Shown here in pieces: positions 25,965-33,466 of a stretch of DNA of 64,000 bases (the stretch's first letter is position 1; each line of letters starts with the position of its first letter). The notes beneath the pieces were generated by a model, which did no database searches, was not told the DNA's origin, and was given only the letters and a program-made list of their open reading frames with translations. Location: contig NC_016620.1 of NCBI RefSeq assembly GCF_000210915.2, positions 3,348,001 to 3,412,000 on the forward strand, in the 5' to 3' direction. A program made the translations under genes and the position numbers. The stretch is from Halobacteriovorax marinus SJ (GTDB lineage Bacteria; Bdellovibrionota; Bacteriovoracia; Bacteriovoracales; Bacteriovoracaceae).

Positions 25965-26970
25965 AGTATTTACCAATAATTAAATTATATAAATCTTGGA
26001 ACTCTGGAAACTTCTTAAGTTTATTTCTGAACTTTTCCATCGCAAACCCAATATACTTCAAGTATCGACTATCCTTACGATCTTCATTTATATAAGCAAA
26101 GCTCCCTATTGCTTTAAATGTTCTTTGAATTGTCATTAAATCGTATAGTCTTTCAAACTTCGCGAGATCCTGCTCTAAGAAATTACTATTTTTAAAGTAG
26201 TACTCTTTTAGCTTTTTAATATTCTTTGCTGATAGTTGAAAATAGCAATCCTCTAACATAGAAACTAAGTCATATTGAGGAATACCTTGTCTTGCATCTT
26301 GAAAGTCTATAACCACAGGTCTCTCATTTTTCATCATAATATTTCGTGAGTGAAAATCTCTATGACAAAGAACCATCTTTTCATTAACTAATTCTGAAAT
26401 AATTTTTTCAAAAGAGCTTGTATAAATTTTCTCTTCTTCTTTATTTAATTCGACCTTTAAAAATGAATTTAAGAAATACTTCTTTGTAAAATTCATTTCA
26501 AACATTAACTTCTCAGTATCAAACTTCAGTTTTCCCCAAGAAAAACTTTGGTCTGCAGGTATAGCGTGAATTCGAATTAAGATATCTATAATCTCTCTAT
26601 ATGTTTCGTAAATCTTTCCTTCATCAAGCATTAGTGAAACGTATGAAAGAAGAGTTGTATTTCCTAAATCTTCCTGTAGAAAATATCCTTTCTTAATATT
26701 GTGATCATATATTTTTGGAACTCTTACATCAGAGTCTGAGAAAATATTGTATACATTGAGAAAGTCACTATCACTATCTTGCTCAAGAGGTTCACTCAAG
26801 CAAGAAACATAACTCTTTTTATCAGTTACAACTCTATAATACCTTCTCGTAGATGCGTCTCCCGTTAAAGGAGCTATACTCTTCGCTGTTTCATTAAAAT
26901 TATCAATTCTATTTTTTGTATTTTCAAAAAGCTCTTCTATCAACAGTCTCTCACTTTCTTCTGGCCTCAT
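25954..26970 (-). CDS. AmgK-like anomeric amino-sugar kinase (aminoglycoside phosphotransferase fold)
   Basis: 338 residues. Kinase motifs are GDASTRRYYRV (37-47), the catalytic loop LCHRDFHSRNIMM (201-213) and the magnesium motif IDFQDARQG (221-229), then YDLVSMLED. The GDAS-RRY and DFQDA combination is that of AmgK, which phosphorylates MurNAc/GlcNAc at C1. With the MurU-like gene downstream it would turn free wall sugars into UDP-sugars, a useful salvage step for an organism that digests peptidoglycan. It overlaps the upstream degenerate M48-like lipoprotein gene by four bases. Confidence 0.82.
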   Translation of the reverse strand: MRPEESERLLIEELFENTKNRIDNFNETAKSIAPLTGDASTRRYYRVVTDKKSYVSCLSEPLEQDSDSDFLNVYNIFSDSDVRVPKIYDHNIKKGYFLQEDLGNTTLLSYVSLMLDEGKIYETYREIIDILIRIHAIPADQSFSWGKLKFDTEKLMFEMNFTKKYFLNSFLKVELNKEEEKIYTSSFEKIISELVNEKMVLCHRDFHSRNIMMKNERPVVIDFQDARQGIPQYDLVSMLEDCYFQLSAKNIKKLKEYYFKNSNFLEQDLAKFERLYDLMTIQRTFKAIGSFAYINEDRKDSRYLKYIGFAMEKFRNKLKKFPEFQDLYNLIIGKYYES

Positions 26971-27740
26971 CTTGCCTTCCTCTTAATATCTCTTACAAAA
27001 TGATAATAATCCGGTGTAGAGTTCGCCTGTCTGCCTGAAAAGCTTTCCTTTGTCTTCAGTTCAGAAATAAAACTTTTAAAGAGAAATTCCTCTCTAGAGA
27101 TGATCTGAGTATTACCATATTGAAGTGTAAAATCTAATGTGTTCTTATTCATTGTTTGAAGCCAAATCAAAAGAGCATATGGATCATGCCCTGATCGCTT
27201 TAATACGTAGTAGGCCCACTTGTTGACTTCTGCCTTTATATTTACAGGTAGTCGTGTGTACGCAAGAATATCCTTAGTTCCAATATAACCCTTAGGTATT
27301 AGCATCTTTGCAGCAAAGAGGTTTCGTTGGCTCACGATAACTTCTTTGGCAAAGGCCGCGATAAAAATTTCTTCATTCTTCATATAATCTATTATGAGAC
27401 CAGAAGAGAAAAAGAAATTTGCCTTAGGTAGTGCAAAGATAAATGGAATTTCACTCTTAACAATATTGAAGGTTGGCTTCATCGGCTCTTTTAAAAAGAG
27501 CTTATTATTAGTTACAATTTTAAAATAGAGATCCTCTAGATATTTCTTTGTTCTAGTATTTAGATTTATTTTGGTAACACCATCTGTATTAAGATAACTG
27601 GATGTCAAAGAAGCTAACTGATCAGTATAATCTCTTTCTGGAACTTCAAAGATCTCTTTATCAAATTCATACTCGTCCTTTTGAAATAAGGAACACGAAG
27701 TTAAGAGAAGCGATGTGATTAAGATAAAAAGTTTAGTCAT
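26967..27740 (-). CDS. Lipoprotein resembling M48 peptidase with a degenerate zinc motif
   Basis: 257 residues with lipobox LTSC (cysteine 16). The core follows the periplasmic M48 (BepA/LoiP) pattern: IFALPKANFFFSSGLIIDYM (101-120), then NEEIFIAAFA, where the zinc helix should read HExxH but reads KEVIV (132-136). The glutamate is kept and both histidines are gone. The later GHDPYALLIWLQTM matches the conserved M48 segment that follows the third ligand. It is probably a non-catalytic chaperone or adaptor at the outer membrane. It heads the unit containing AmgK- and MurU-like genes (ATGA overlap). TATAAT lies 7 bases before its ATG. Confidence 0.62.
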   Translation of the reverse strand: MTKLFILITSLLLTSCSLFQKDEYEFDKEIFEVPERDYTDQLASLTSSYLNTDGVTKINLNTRTKKYLEDLYFKIVTNNKLFLKEPMKPTFNIVKSEIPFIFALPKANFFFSSGLIIDYMKNEEIFIAAFAKEVIVSQRNLFAAKMLIPKGYIGTKDILAYTRLPVNIKAEVNKWAYYVLKRSGHDPYALLIWLQTMNKNTLDFTLQYGNTQIISREEFLFKSFISELKTKESFSGRQANSTPDYYHFVRDIKRKAR

Positions 27741-27747
27741 TCTATAA

Positions 27748-27775
27748 ATTATACCAATGACTATCTACAATACAA
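27748..27775 (-). promoter_or_regulatory. Promoter of the M48-like lipoprotein / AmgK / MurU unit
   Basis: On the minus strand TTGTAT (27770-27775) and a perfect TATAAT (27748-27753) are 16 bases apart. The -10 box ends 7 bases before the ATG, with no ribosome-binding site between, so the transcript may start at or near the start codon. Confidence 0.5.
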
Positions 27776-27785
27776 CCCGTAGAAA

Positions 27786-27811
27786 CTAAAAGGCCTGCAA
27801 AAATGCAGGCC
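27786..27811 (-). terminator. Rho-independent terminator of the LysM lipoprotein gene
   Basis: GGCCTGCA (27792-27799) and TGCAGGCC (27804-27811) form a perfect 8-bp stem with a four-base loop. On the minus strand a short T-run (TTTT) follows. Confidence 0.75.
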
Positions 27812-27834
27812 CCTTAATTATTATTTAAATATTC

Positions 27835-28464
27835 TTAGATATCTTCTGAAGCAATATCTCTATCTGGAAGATAGTGCAGTGTAAATCCAGCAAAGATAAT
27901 ATTTGGATCGTGAATCATCGCTCTATTATTATCCCAGATTTCTTTCCATCTCTTATCTGTTCCATACTTCTCACCAGAGATTGTCCCAAGAGTTTCACCA
28001 ACTTTAATTAGGTGTGGTAAACCTTGAGGATTATAGTTAAATCCAGCTGAGTCATGGTTTAAAGTCATACCTGTTGCTAGGTTAGTAGCCGAGATATTAC
28101 CGTTTAAAGATGAAAGGTGTTGCCACTTTCTATAATCACCGTAAAGCTTAAATGCAATCCACATTAGTGTATCGCCTTTTTCAACAGTATATTGTCCACC
28201 GATAAGACCCATCGAAGAACCTGAAGACTCTTCCATAATTAAAGGTGCTGACTCAGACATTGCAACTTCTTCAATGGCACCATTACTACCATCATCTAAA
28301 AGAAGATCTTCATCTTCTGAATCTACAATGAAGTCCGCGTCCTCAGCACTTACCTCTTGTGAGATATCTGCTGTCTTAGAAGCATCGTCTTTCTTTCTCT
28401 TGCTCGAACAACTTACACCTAGAGTAAGTAGCGCTAGTAATAAGAGTATTTTTGATAATTTCAT
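27835..28464 (-). CDS. LysM-domain lipoprotein
   Basis: 209 residues. The signal peptide ends in lipobox GVSC (cysteine 19). A low-complexity acidic linker covers about 25-90. A LysM domain follows (about 92-140: YTVEKGDTLMWIAFKLYGD), and a second LysM-like repeat (about 150-200: LIKVGETLGTISGEKYG, then NIIFAGFTLHYLP). LysM binds peptidoglycan N-acetylglucosamine, so this lipid-anchored protein probably bridges outer membrane and wall. It stands alone with its own terminator. The 287-bp divergent region upstream (28465-28751) is AT-rich; I see only the -10-like box of the barrel gene in it. Confidence 0.82.
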   Translation of the reverse strand: MKLSKILLLLALLTLGVSCSSKRKKDDASKTADISQEVSAEDADFIVDSEDEDLLLDDGSNGAIEEVAMSESAPLIMEESSGSSMGLIGGQYTVEKGDTLMWIAFKLYGDYRKWQHLSSLNGNISATNLATGMTLNHDSAGFNYNPQGLPHLIKVGETLGTISGEKYGTDKRWKEIWDNNRAMIHDPNIIFAGFTLHYLPDRDIASEDI

Positions 28465-28751
28465 AATATCTCCCCTTGATATCTAAAAGAATTTATTTAG
28501 CTCTTTTAAGACTCATCGGATAATTATATCAAGTAGTTAATTTTTTTTAAGGAATTAGAGATTCTTTTTCAGGCAATGAGTTTTCAACCAGTTAGCATCA
28601 ATAATTTTAAATAAAAATTGCATTTTTTGCGAAAAAACACGAATAGTTGCCATTATTTAGACAAATCTTTGCTCATCCTACTTTTTTATCTAATAATAGA
28701 GATTGTATTACCCGGTTTAATTGACCAGATTTAAAAGGTATTATTTATTTA

Positions 28752-29738
28752 ATGATGAGATCTTTACTAGTAGCTCTAACATTTTTATTTCTGACAGCAA
28801 ATTCCTATTCACAATCTGTTATAGATGAATTTAATGAGCAGTCTGAAGGTAACCAATTGGCCTCGGAACTAGTTACAGAGAAAATAACTAAGGTTTCTAA
28901 CTCAAAGAGAACCTATATAATCACCAATGAAAACCAGGCCTTTAATAAAGGTGACTTCATCACTCTTGTGCTGGCAAATAACTTGGCAGCAAGGGCCATC
29001 GTTGCCAAGAGTCTCAACGACCTAGCGGGAATTAAGATTATTAAAATCTACTCTCTAGATCTCTTTAAAAGTTTTCGCCCTGACCTTGAAGTTCAAGTCA
29101 TTCGTGGGGACGATAGTTTCTTTGGCGCAAAGAAAGAAACCGAGGAAGAGAAAGAGGATGCCAGTCTCCTAAAGGAAGAGGAAGACCTCTACAATGGAAC
29201 TCTCTTAGAAGATGATCTCTCACTAGATGAGAATACAAATAGAAAGATAAAGACTGATAATATTATCTCATTGAACGTAGGACTTATTGAAGGCCTCAAC
29301 AATGATGGTTCTACTCAGCGCTACACACACCTAAACGGAATGTGGATGTATCAATTCGAGGATAATATTTGGGCCGAAGTTGGTTACGGACAAAACCTTA
29401 TCAATGATTACCCAAGCCCTGGGTTCGATACTAAAATGACCAATGTTTTTATTAGAGCAAAGTATACCATCAGTGCTCCTTTCTATTCCTTTGTACAGCC
29501 ATACTTAGGCTTTCAAATGATTAATGCCAGTAGCCCTCAAGCTGGAGTTGACGACCCTAATGACGGCGTCACTCCTACCCAAGCGCAACTCGATAATGAA
29601 ATCCAATTGGTTGAAGACTTAAAAAAGAGACAAGTCATCTTTGGTCTAACAGTTTTAAAAAGACTCGTACCTGGATGGTTTATCAGAGCAGACCTTGGGT
29701 CAGATATAATGAATGTTGGATTTAGCCTTGAGTTCTAA
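28752..29738 (+). CDS. Outer-membrane beta-barrel protein with N-terminal acidic linker
   Basis: 328 residues with a signal peptide (cleavage after ANSYS, near 20). The first 60 mature residues resemble a small SH3/OB-like segment (GDFITLVLANNLAARAIVAK). An acidic linker (ETEEEKEDASLLKEEEDL) follows, then alternating beta strands from about 175 to the end (GMWMYQFEDNIWAEVGYG, IRAKYTISAPFYSFVQPY). It closes with aromatic FSLEF, as outer-membrane barrels do. Function is unknown. It is directly followed by an LptM-like lipoprotein and folK, apparently one transcript. ATG 28755 is an equal alternative start. A TATTAT box ends 7 bases before 28752. Confidence 0.68.
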   Translation: MMRSLLVALTFLFLTANSYSQSVIDEFNEQSEGNQLASELVTEKITKVSNSKRTYIITNENQAFNKGDFITLVLANNLAARAIVAKSLNDLAGIKIIKIYSLDLFKSFRPDLEVQVIRGDDSFFGAKKETEEEKEDASLLKEEEDLYNGTLLEDDLSLDENTNRKIKTDNIISLNVGLIEGLNNDGSTQRYTHLNGMWMYQFEDNIWAEVGYGQNLINDYPSPGFDTKMTNVFIRAKYTISAPFYSFVQPYLGFQMINASSPQAGVDDPNDGVTPTQAQLDNEIQLVEDLKKRQVIFGLTVLKRLVPGWFIRADLGSDIMNVGFSLEF

Positions 29739-29919
29739 ACTTCTTCTTCTATTCTTACTAACTTTTTCTGCATGCGGAGTTAAAGGTCCACCAAAACCTC
29801 CTGCGGGCACAGCTGTTCCCTCATTTGTAGACGGATATCTTTTCAAAGATAAGGAAAAGAAAGAGGCCGCAAAAAAAGATGAGAAGAAAGAACAAGATCA
29901 AGAACAAGACGGTCAATAA
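29713..29919 (+). CDS. Small lipoprotein with LptM-like CGxKGP motif
   Basis: 68 residues. A signal peptide ends in lipobox FSAC, immediately followed by GVKGPPKPP. The C-G-x-K-G-P start of the mature protein is the hallmark of LptM (YifL) lipoproteins, which help the LptD/E lipopolysaccharide translocon fold. The rest is a lysine/glutamate-rich tail (KDKEKKEAAKKDEKKEQ). The ATG lies inside the 3' end of the upstream barrel gene (26-base overlap), and the stop overlaps the folK start (TAATG). LptM function is inferred from the short motif only; similar CGxKGP lipoproteins of unknown role are widespread. Confidence 0.62.
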   Translation: MLDLALSSKLLLLFLLTFSACGVKGPPKPPAGTAVPSFVDGYLFKDKEKKEAAKKDEKKEQDQEQDGQ

Positions 29920-30383
29920 TGTCTCTTATCCTTGCCACCGGAACTAATATCGGTGATAGACTTCAAAATCTTGCCCAAGCAAAGAGACAGCTCTCCTCAG
30001 CTTTCTCTCTCCAAGAAGAAAGTCGTATTTACCAATCCGCTGCTGTAGACTATGAAGAACAACCTGACTTTTACAATCAAGTTCTCGTCTTTAGTGATCC
30101 CAAAATTGAACCCAACCTTCTTATGACTCAGGTCCTAGAACTAGAAGCAGAGCTCGGTAGAACTAGAGATATTCTTCGTGGACCTAGAATTATAGACATT
30201 GATATTCTCTTTTATAATGACATCAAGTCTGAGACAGACCACCTATCACTGCCACACCCTCGTCTCTTTGAGCGAAGTTTTGTGATTAGGCCTTTAATGG
30301 AGCTAGAAGTTTTTAAAGAGTTAAATAAAAAGTATGACTTTAATACAAAGTTTGACACAGAGGCTTACCCGCTTAAACTTTAA
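29919..30383 (+). CDS. folK: 2-amino-4-hydroxy-6-hydroxymethyldihydropteridine pyrophosphokinase (HPPK)
   Basis: 154 residues, usual length. HPPK transfers pyrophosphate from ATP to the pterin in folate synthesis. Motifs are TGTNIGDRLQNL at the start, DFYNQVLVF, the conserved ELGRTRD, and RIIDIDILFY with the two magnesium-binding aspartates, then LPHPRLFERSFVIRPL. It is the last gene of the barrel / LptM-like / folK unit. Its stop codon overlaps one arm of an inverted repeat that brackets the next promoter. Confidence 0.94.
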   Translation: MSLILATGTNIGDRLQNLAQAKRQLSSAFSLQEESRIYQSAAVDYEEQPDFYNQVLVFSDPKIEPNLLMTQVLELEAELGRTRDILRGPRIIDIDILFYNDIKSETDHLSLPHPRLFERSFVIRPLMELEVFKELNKKYDFNTKFDTEAYPLKL

Positions 30384-30457
30384 CTAAATTTATTGCTCCT
30401 CCATTGACCCCGACACCTTATACTTCTATAATTTCCTTCGTACTCAATTTTAGTTAA
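30380..30457 (+). promoter_or_regulatory. Promoter of the acyl-CoA dehydrogenase-ETF operon with flanking inverted repeat
   Basis: TTGACC (30404-30409) and a perfect TATAAT (30427-30432) are 17 bases apart, a strong sigma-70-type promoter with start near 30439. TTAACTAAA (30380-30388) and its exact inverse TTTAGTTAA (30449-30457) bracket the core promoter, as two operators might. Confidence 0.65.
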
Positions 30458-30480
30458 GTCACCTCTGCAAGGATGCAATC

Positions 30481-31629
30481 ATGGTTAGCTTTGAGCTCTC
30501 AAGCGAACAAAAAGAAATTAGAGAAATGGCAATGAAGTTTGCCAAGAATGAAATGATGCCTAAAGCAAATGAGTATGATGAGTCTGGTGAAATGCCAATG
30601 GACATCCTTACTAAGGCATGGGAACTGGGTCTTGTGAACACATGTATTCCTCCTGAATTTGGTGGAACTGGCTTCACAACTCTAGATTCAATGATCATCA
30701 CAGAGGCCCTGGCATATGGATGCCTTGGTATGAATACAACTTTAATGGCAAATGACCTTGCCCTTCTTCCAATTGCATTAGGTGGAAATGAGGAACAGAA
30801 AAAAAGATTCCTTACTCCCTTTACTGAATCCTATAAAATCGCTTCTTTTTGTTTAACAGAACCAGGTAACGGATCAGATGCCGCTGGACTCAAAACAACA
30901 ATTAAAGAAGATGGAGACCACTATATTATCAATGGTCAAAAGATGTGGATTACTAACGCAGGATACGCAGATCTCTTCGTTATCTACTGTACAACAGATC
31001 CAGAACTCAAGCACAAAGGTATCTCTTGTATCGTGCTTGACGATAAAAATGTTGAAGGACTGGAGATTGGTGCTAAAGAAAAGAAGATGGGACACCGAAG
31101 TTCTGACACTAGAGCCGTTACTTTTACAAATGTCCGCATACCTAAAGAAAATTTAATTGGAAATTTAGGCGATGGTTGGAATTTAGCAAAGATGACTTTG
31201 GACCACTCAAGACCAATGGTTGCCGCTAGCGCGGTGGGTGGAGCGCAGTGTGCATTGGATCACGCAGTTAAATATGCTAAAGAAAGAATACAGTTTAATA
31301 AGCCTCTAGCAGGTCACCAAGCAATTCAGATGATGGTTGCGGATATGGCCATGAAAGTTGAGGCTTCAAGACTACTCGTTCATAAAGCTGCATGGCTTTT
31401 AGACCAAGGTAAGTCTAATACTGAATTAGCATCGTATGCAAAAGCGTTCGCTGCTGACAAATTTATGGAAGTCGCTACTGATGCCGTTCAAGTTTTTGGA
31501 GGATATGGCTACAGTAACGAGTACCCTGTAGAAAAAATCATGAGAGATGCCAAGCTTATACAAATATATGAAGGGACATCTCAGATACAAAGATTAGTAA
31601 TTGCTAAAGAAATTTTTTCAAGGAGCTAA
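30481..31629 (+). CDS. Short-chain acyl-CoA dehydrogenase
   Basis: 382 residues, standard length. This FAD enzyme oxidises acyl-CoA to enoyl-CoA and passes electrons to ETF. Motifs are FCLTEPGNGSDAAG and MWITNAGYADLF (FAD region), VFGGYGYSNEYPVEKIMRDA, and the catalytic base segment IYEGTSQIQ near 368. The IYEGT glutamate position is that of butyryl/short-chain enzymes. It is followed directly (2 bases) by etfB and then etfA, its electron acceptor. With IcmF in the same window, butyryl- or isobutyryl-CoA is a reasonable substrate, by inference. Confidence 0.92.
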   Translation: MVSFELSSEQKEIREMAMKFAKNEMMPKANEYDESGEMPMDILTKAWELGLVNTCIPPEFGGTGFTTLDSMIITEALAYGCLGMNTTLMANDLALLPIALGGNEEQKKRFLTPFTESYKIASFCLTEPGNGSDAAGLKTTIKEDGDHYIINGQKMWITNAGYADLFVIYCTTDPELKHKGISCIVLDDKNVEGLEIGAKEKKMGHRSSDTRAVTFTNVRIPKENLIGNLGDGWNLAKMTLDHSRPMVAASAVGGAQCALDHAVKYAKERIQFNKPLAGHQAIQMMVADMAMKVEASRLLVHKAAWLLDQGKSNTELASYAKAFAADKFMEVATDAVQVFGGYGYSNEYPVEKIMRDAKLIQIYEGTSQIQRLVIAKEIFSRS

Positions 31630-31631
31630 AA

Positions 31632-32420
31632 GTGAATATCTTTGTTTGCATAAAACAAGTTCCGGACACGGAAACAAAAATTACACCTAACGGTGATGGT
31701 ACTTACATCGAAACTAGTTCGATTAAGTGGATTATGAACCCTTACGATGAGTTTGCAGTTGAGCAAGCACTTCTAACTAAGCAAGCAAATAGCGGATCAA
31801 CTGTTACTGTTGTGAGAGTTGGTGGTGTTAAGGATACTGAAGCTCTCAGAACAGCACTTGCAATGGGCGCTGATGATGCCATTCTAGTTGAGTCTGACGA
31901 CAATCTAGATTCATTCATGACAGCAAAAGCTCTTAAAGGTGCAATCGAGAAATCTGGAAAAACTCCAGATGTTATCTTCACTGGAAAGCAGGCCATCGAT
32001 GATGACTGTCTTCAAGTTCCTCAACTACTAGCTGGAATGTTAAACCTTCCTTCAGTATCTGTTGTTGTTGGTTGTGAAGAAACAGGTGGAACTTTCACTC
32101 TTAAAAGAGAAGTTGAAGGTGGAGCCTTAGAAGTTTACGAAGTTAAATCTCCAGCTGTAATCGCATGTAACAAAGGACTTAATACTCCTAGATATGCTTC
32201 ACTACCTGGGATTATGAAAGCGAAGAGAAAGCCTCTTGCTCAGCACTCACTTGCTGACGTTGGAGTTTCTGATGCTGACAGAAGAGTTAAGTACTCTGGA
32301 TTCCAACTTCCTCCAGAAAAACCAGCTGGTAAGAAGTTTGATGCAATGGACGAAGCAAACCAAGCTTCAATTGTAGCGGAAGTTGTTGGCCTTCTAAGAA
32401 ACGAAGCGAAGGTAATTTAA
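31632..32420 (+). CDS. etfB: Electron transfer flavoprotein beta subunit
   Basis: 262 residues. It starts with GTG at 31632 with AGGAG just upstream. Family features are FVCIKQVPDTETKI at the start, NPYDEFAVEQAL (about 37), and the AMP-binding region DDCLQVPQLLAGMLNLP (about 118-134). It forms the FAD- and AMP-binding heterodimer with EtfA, taking electrons from the acyl-CoA dehydrogenase encoded two bases upstream. It then hands them to ETF:quinone oxidoreductase, not in this window. Confidence 0.95.
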   Translation: MNIFVCIKQVPDTETKITPNGDGTYIETSSIKWIMNPYDEFAVEQALLTKQANSGSTVTVVRVGGVKDTEALRTALAMGADDAILVESDDNLDSFMTAKALKGAIEKSGKTPDVIFTGKQAIDDDCLQVPQLLAGMLNLPSVSVVVGCEETGGTFTLKREVEGGALEVYEVKSPAVIACNKGLNTPRYASLPGIMKAKRKPLAQHSLADVGVSDADRRVKYSGFQLPPEKPAGKKFDAMDEANQASIVAEVVGLLRNEAKVI

Positions 32421-32430
32421 GGAGTTAAAA

Positions 32431-33387
32431 ATGGCAAAGGTATTAGTATTTACAGAAGTTACAGCTGATAACGTAAAATCTGTTACATATGAAATTTTAG
32501 GTAAATTAGCTGGTAACGAAGTTGATGTTGCTGCCGTAGGACAAGTTCCTGCTGGTGCAGTTGCTGAGTTAGCAAAATTTGGAGCCGCTAATATTCACTC
32601 ACTCAAAGGTGATAATTTAGATAATTATTCTCCAGAAGGTTATGCTAACGCATTAAAAGAGTTTATTGGAAATGGTGGATACGACTATGTTTTCGCAGGT
32701 TCTACATCTCTAGCGAAGGATTTATTCCCAAGACTTTCAGGGATGTTTGATGCTGGTATGGCTTCAGAAGTTACTAACTTCACAATGGACGGTGGAACAT
32801 TTGCTGGAACAAGACCACTATTTGCTGGTAAGTGTTTAGCTAAAGTAGAAATCGAAGGTCCAAAGCCTCACTTTGTAACGGTTAGACCAAACGCTCTTGG
32901 TATGCCTTCAAGTGAAAACGCTGCTGCAGGTAATGCTGCTGATGCAAGTGTTAGCGCTGGAGAAATTAGAGCTGCTATCAAAGAAATTATTAAAGGTGCT
33001 TCTGAGAAGCTAGACCTTACAGAAGCAAATATTATCGTTTCTGGTGGTAGAGCAATGAAAGAGGCTTCAAACTTTAAAATTTTAGAAGACCTAGCTGACA
33101 CTATTGGTGCAACAGTTGGTGCTTCAAGAGCTGCAGTTGATTCTGGTTACGCTCCACACGCTATGCAAGTTGGTCAAACAGGTAAGACTGTTGCTCCTTC
33201 TCTATATATTGCTTGTGGTATTTCAGGTGCGATTCAACACCTTGCAGGTATGAGAACTTCTAAGTGTATTGTAGCAATCAATACAGATCCAGATGCTCCT
33301 ATCTTCACAAAGGCTGACTACGGAATCGTTGGCGATTTATTCCAAATCGTTCCAATTCTTACAGAAGAATTTAAAAAGATTATGTAA
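32431..33387 (+). CDS. etfA: Electron transfer flavoprotein alpha subunit
   Basis: 318 residues. The C-terminal FAD domain shows IIVSGGRAMKEASNF (about 205), GATVGASRAAVDSGYAP, the signature VGQTGKTVAPSLYIACGISGAIQH split by short loops, and IVAINTDPDAPIFTKADYGIVGD. The N-terminal half is the usual alpha-subunit domain. It is the last gene of the acyl-CoA dehydrogenase-etfB-etfA operon, with a good ribosome-binding site (AAGGAG) 10 bases after etfB, and ends at a strong terminator. Confidence 0.96.
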   Translation: MAKVLVFTEVTADNVKSVTYEILGKLAGNEVDVAAVGQVPAGAVAELAKFGAANIHSLKGDNLDNYSPEGYANALKEFIGNGGYDYVFAGSTSLAKDLFPRLSGMFDAGMASEVTNFTMDGGTFAGTRPLFAGKCLAKVEIEGPKPHFVTVRPNALGMPSSENAAAGNAADASVSAGEIRAAIKEIIKGASEKLDLTEANIIVSGGRAMKEASNFKILEDLADTIGATVGASRAAVDSGYAPHAMQVGQTGKTVAPSLYIACGISGAIQHLAGMRTSKCIVAINTDPDAPIFTKADYGIVGDLFQIVPILTEEFKKIM

Positions 33388-33401
33388 TCACTCATAAATC
33401 T

Positions 33402-33439
33402 AAAGGGCCGATGTAGTTCTCTACATCGGCCCTTTTTTT
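33402..33439 (+). terminator. Strong rho-independent terminator after etfA
   Basis: AAAGGGCCGATGTAG (33402-33416) pairs perfectly over 15 bp with 33421-33435 through a TTCT loop, followed by a T-run to 33439. Confidence 0.95.
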
Positions 33440-33466
33440 ATGTTTTCTTGGGGGATAAAACTTTTC

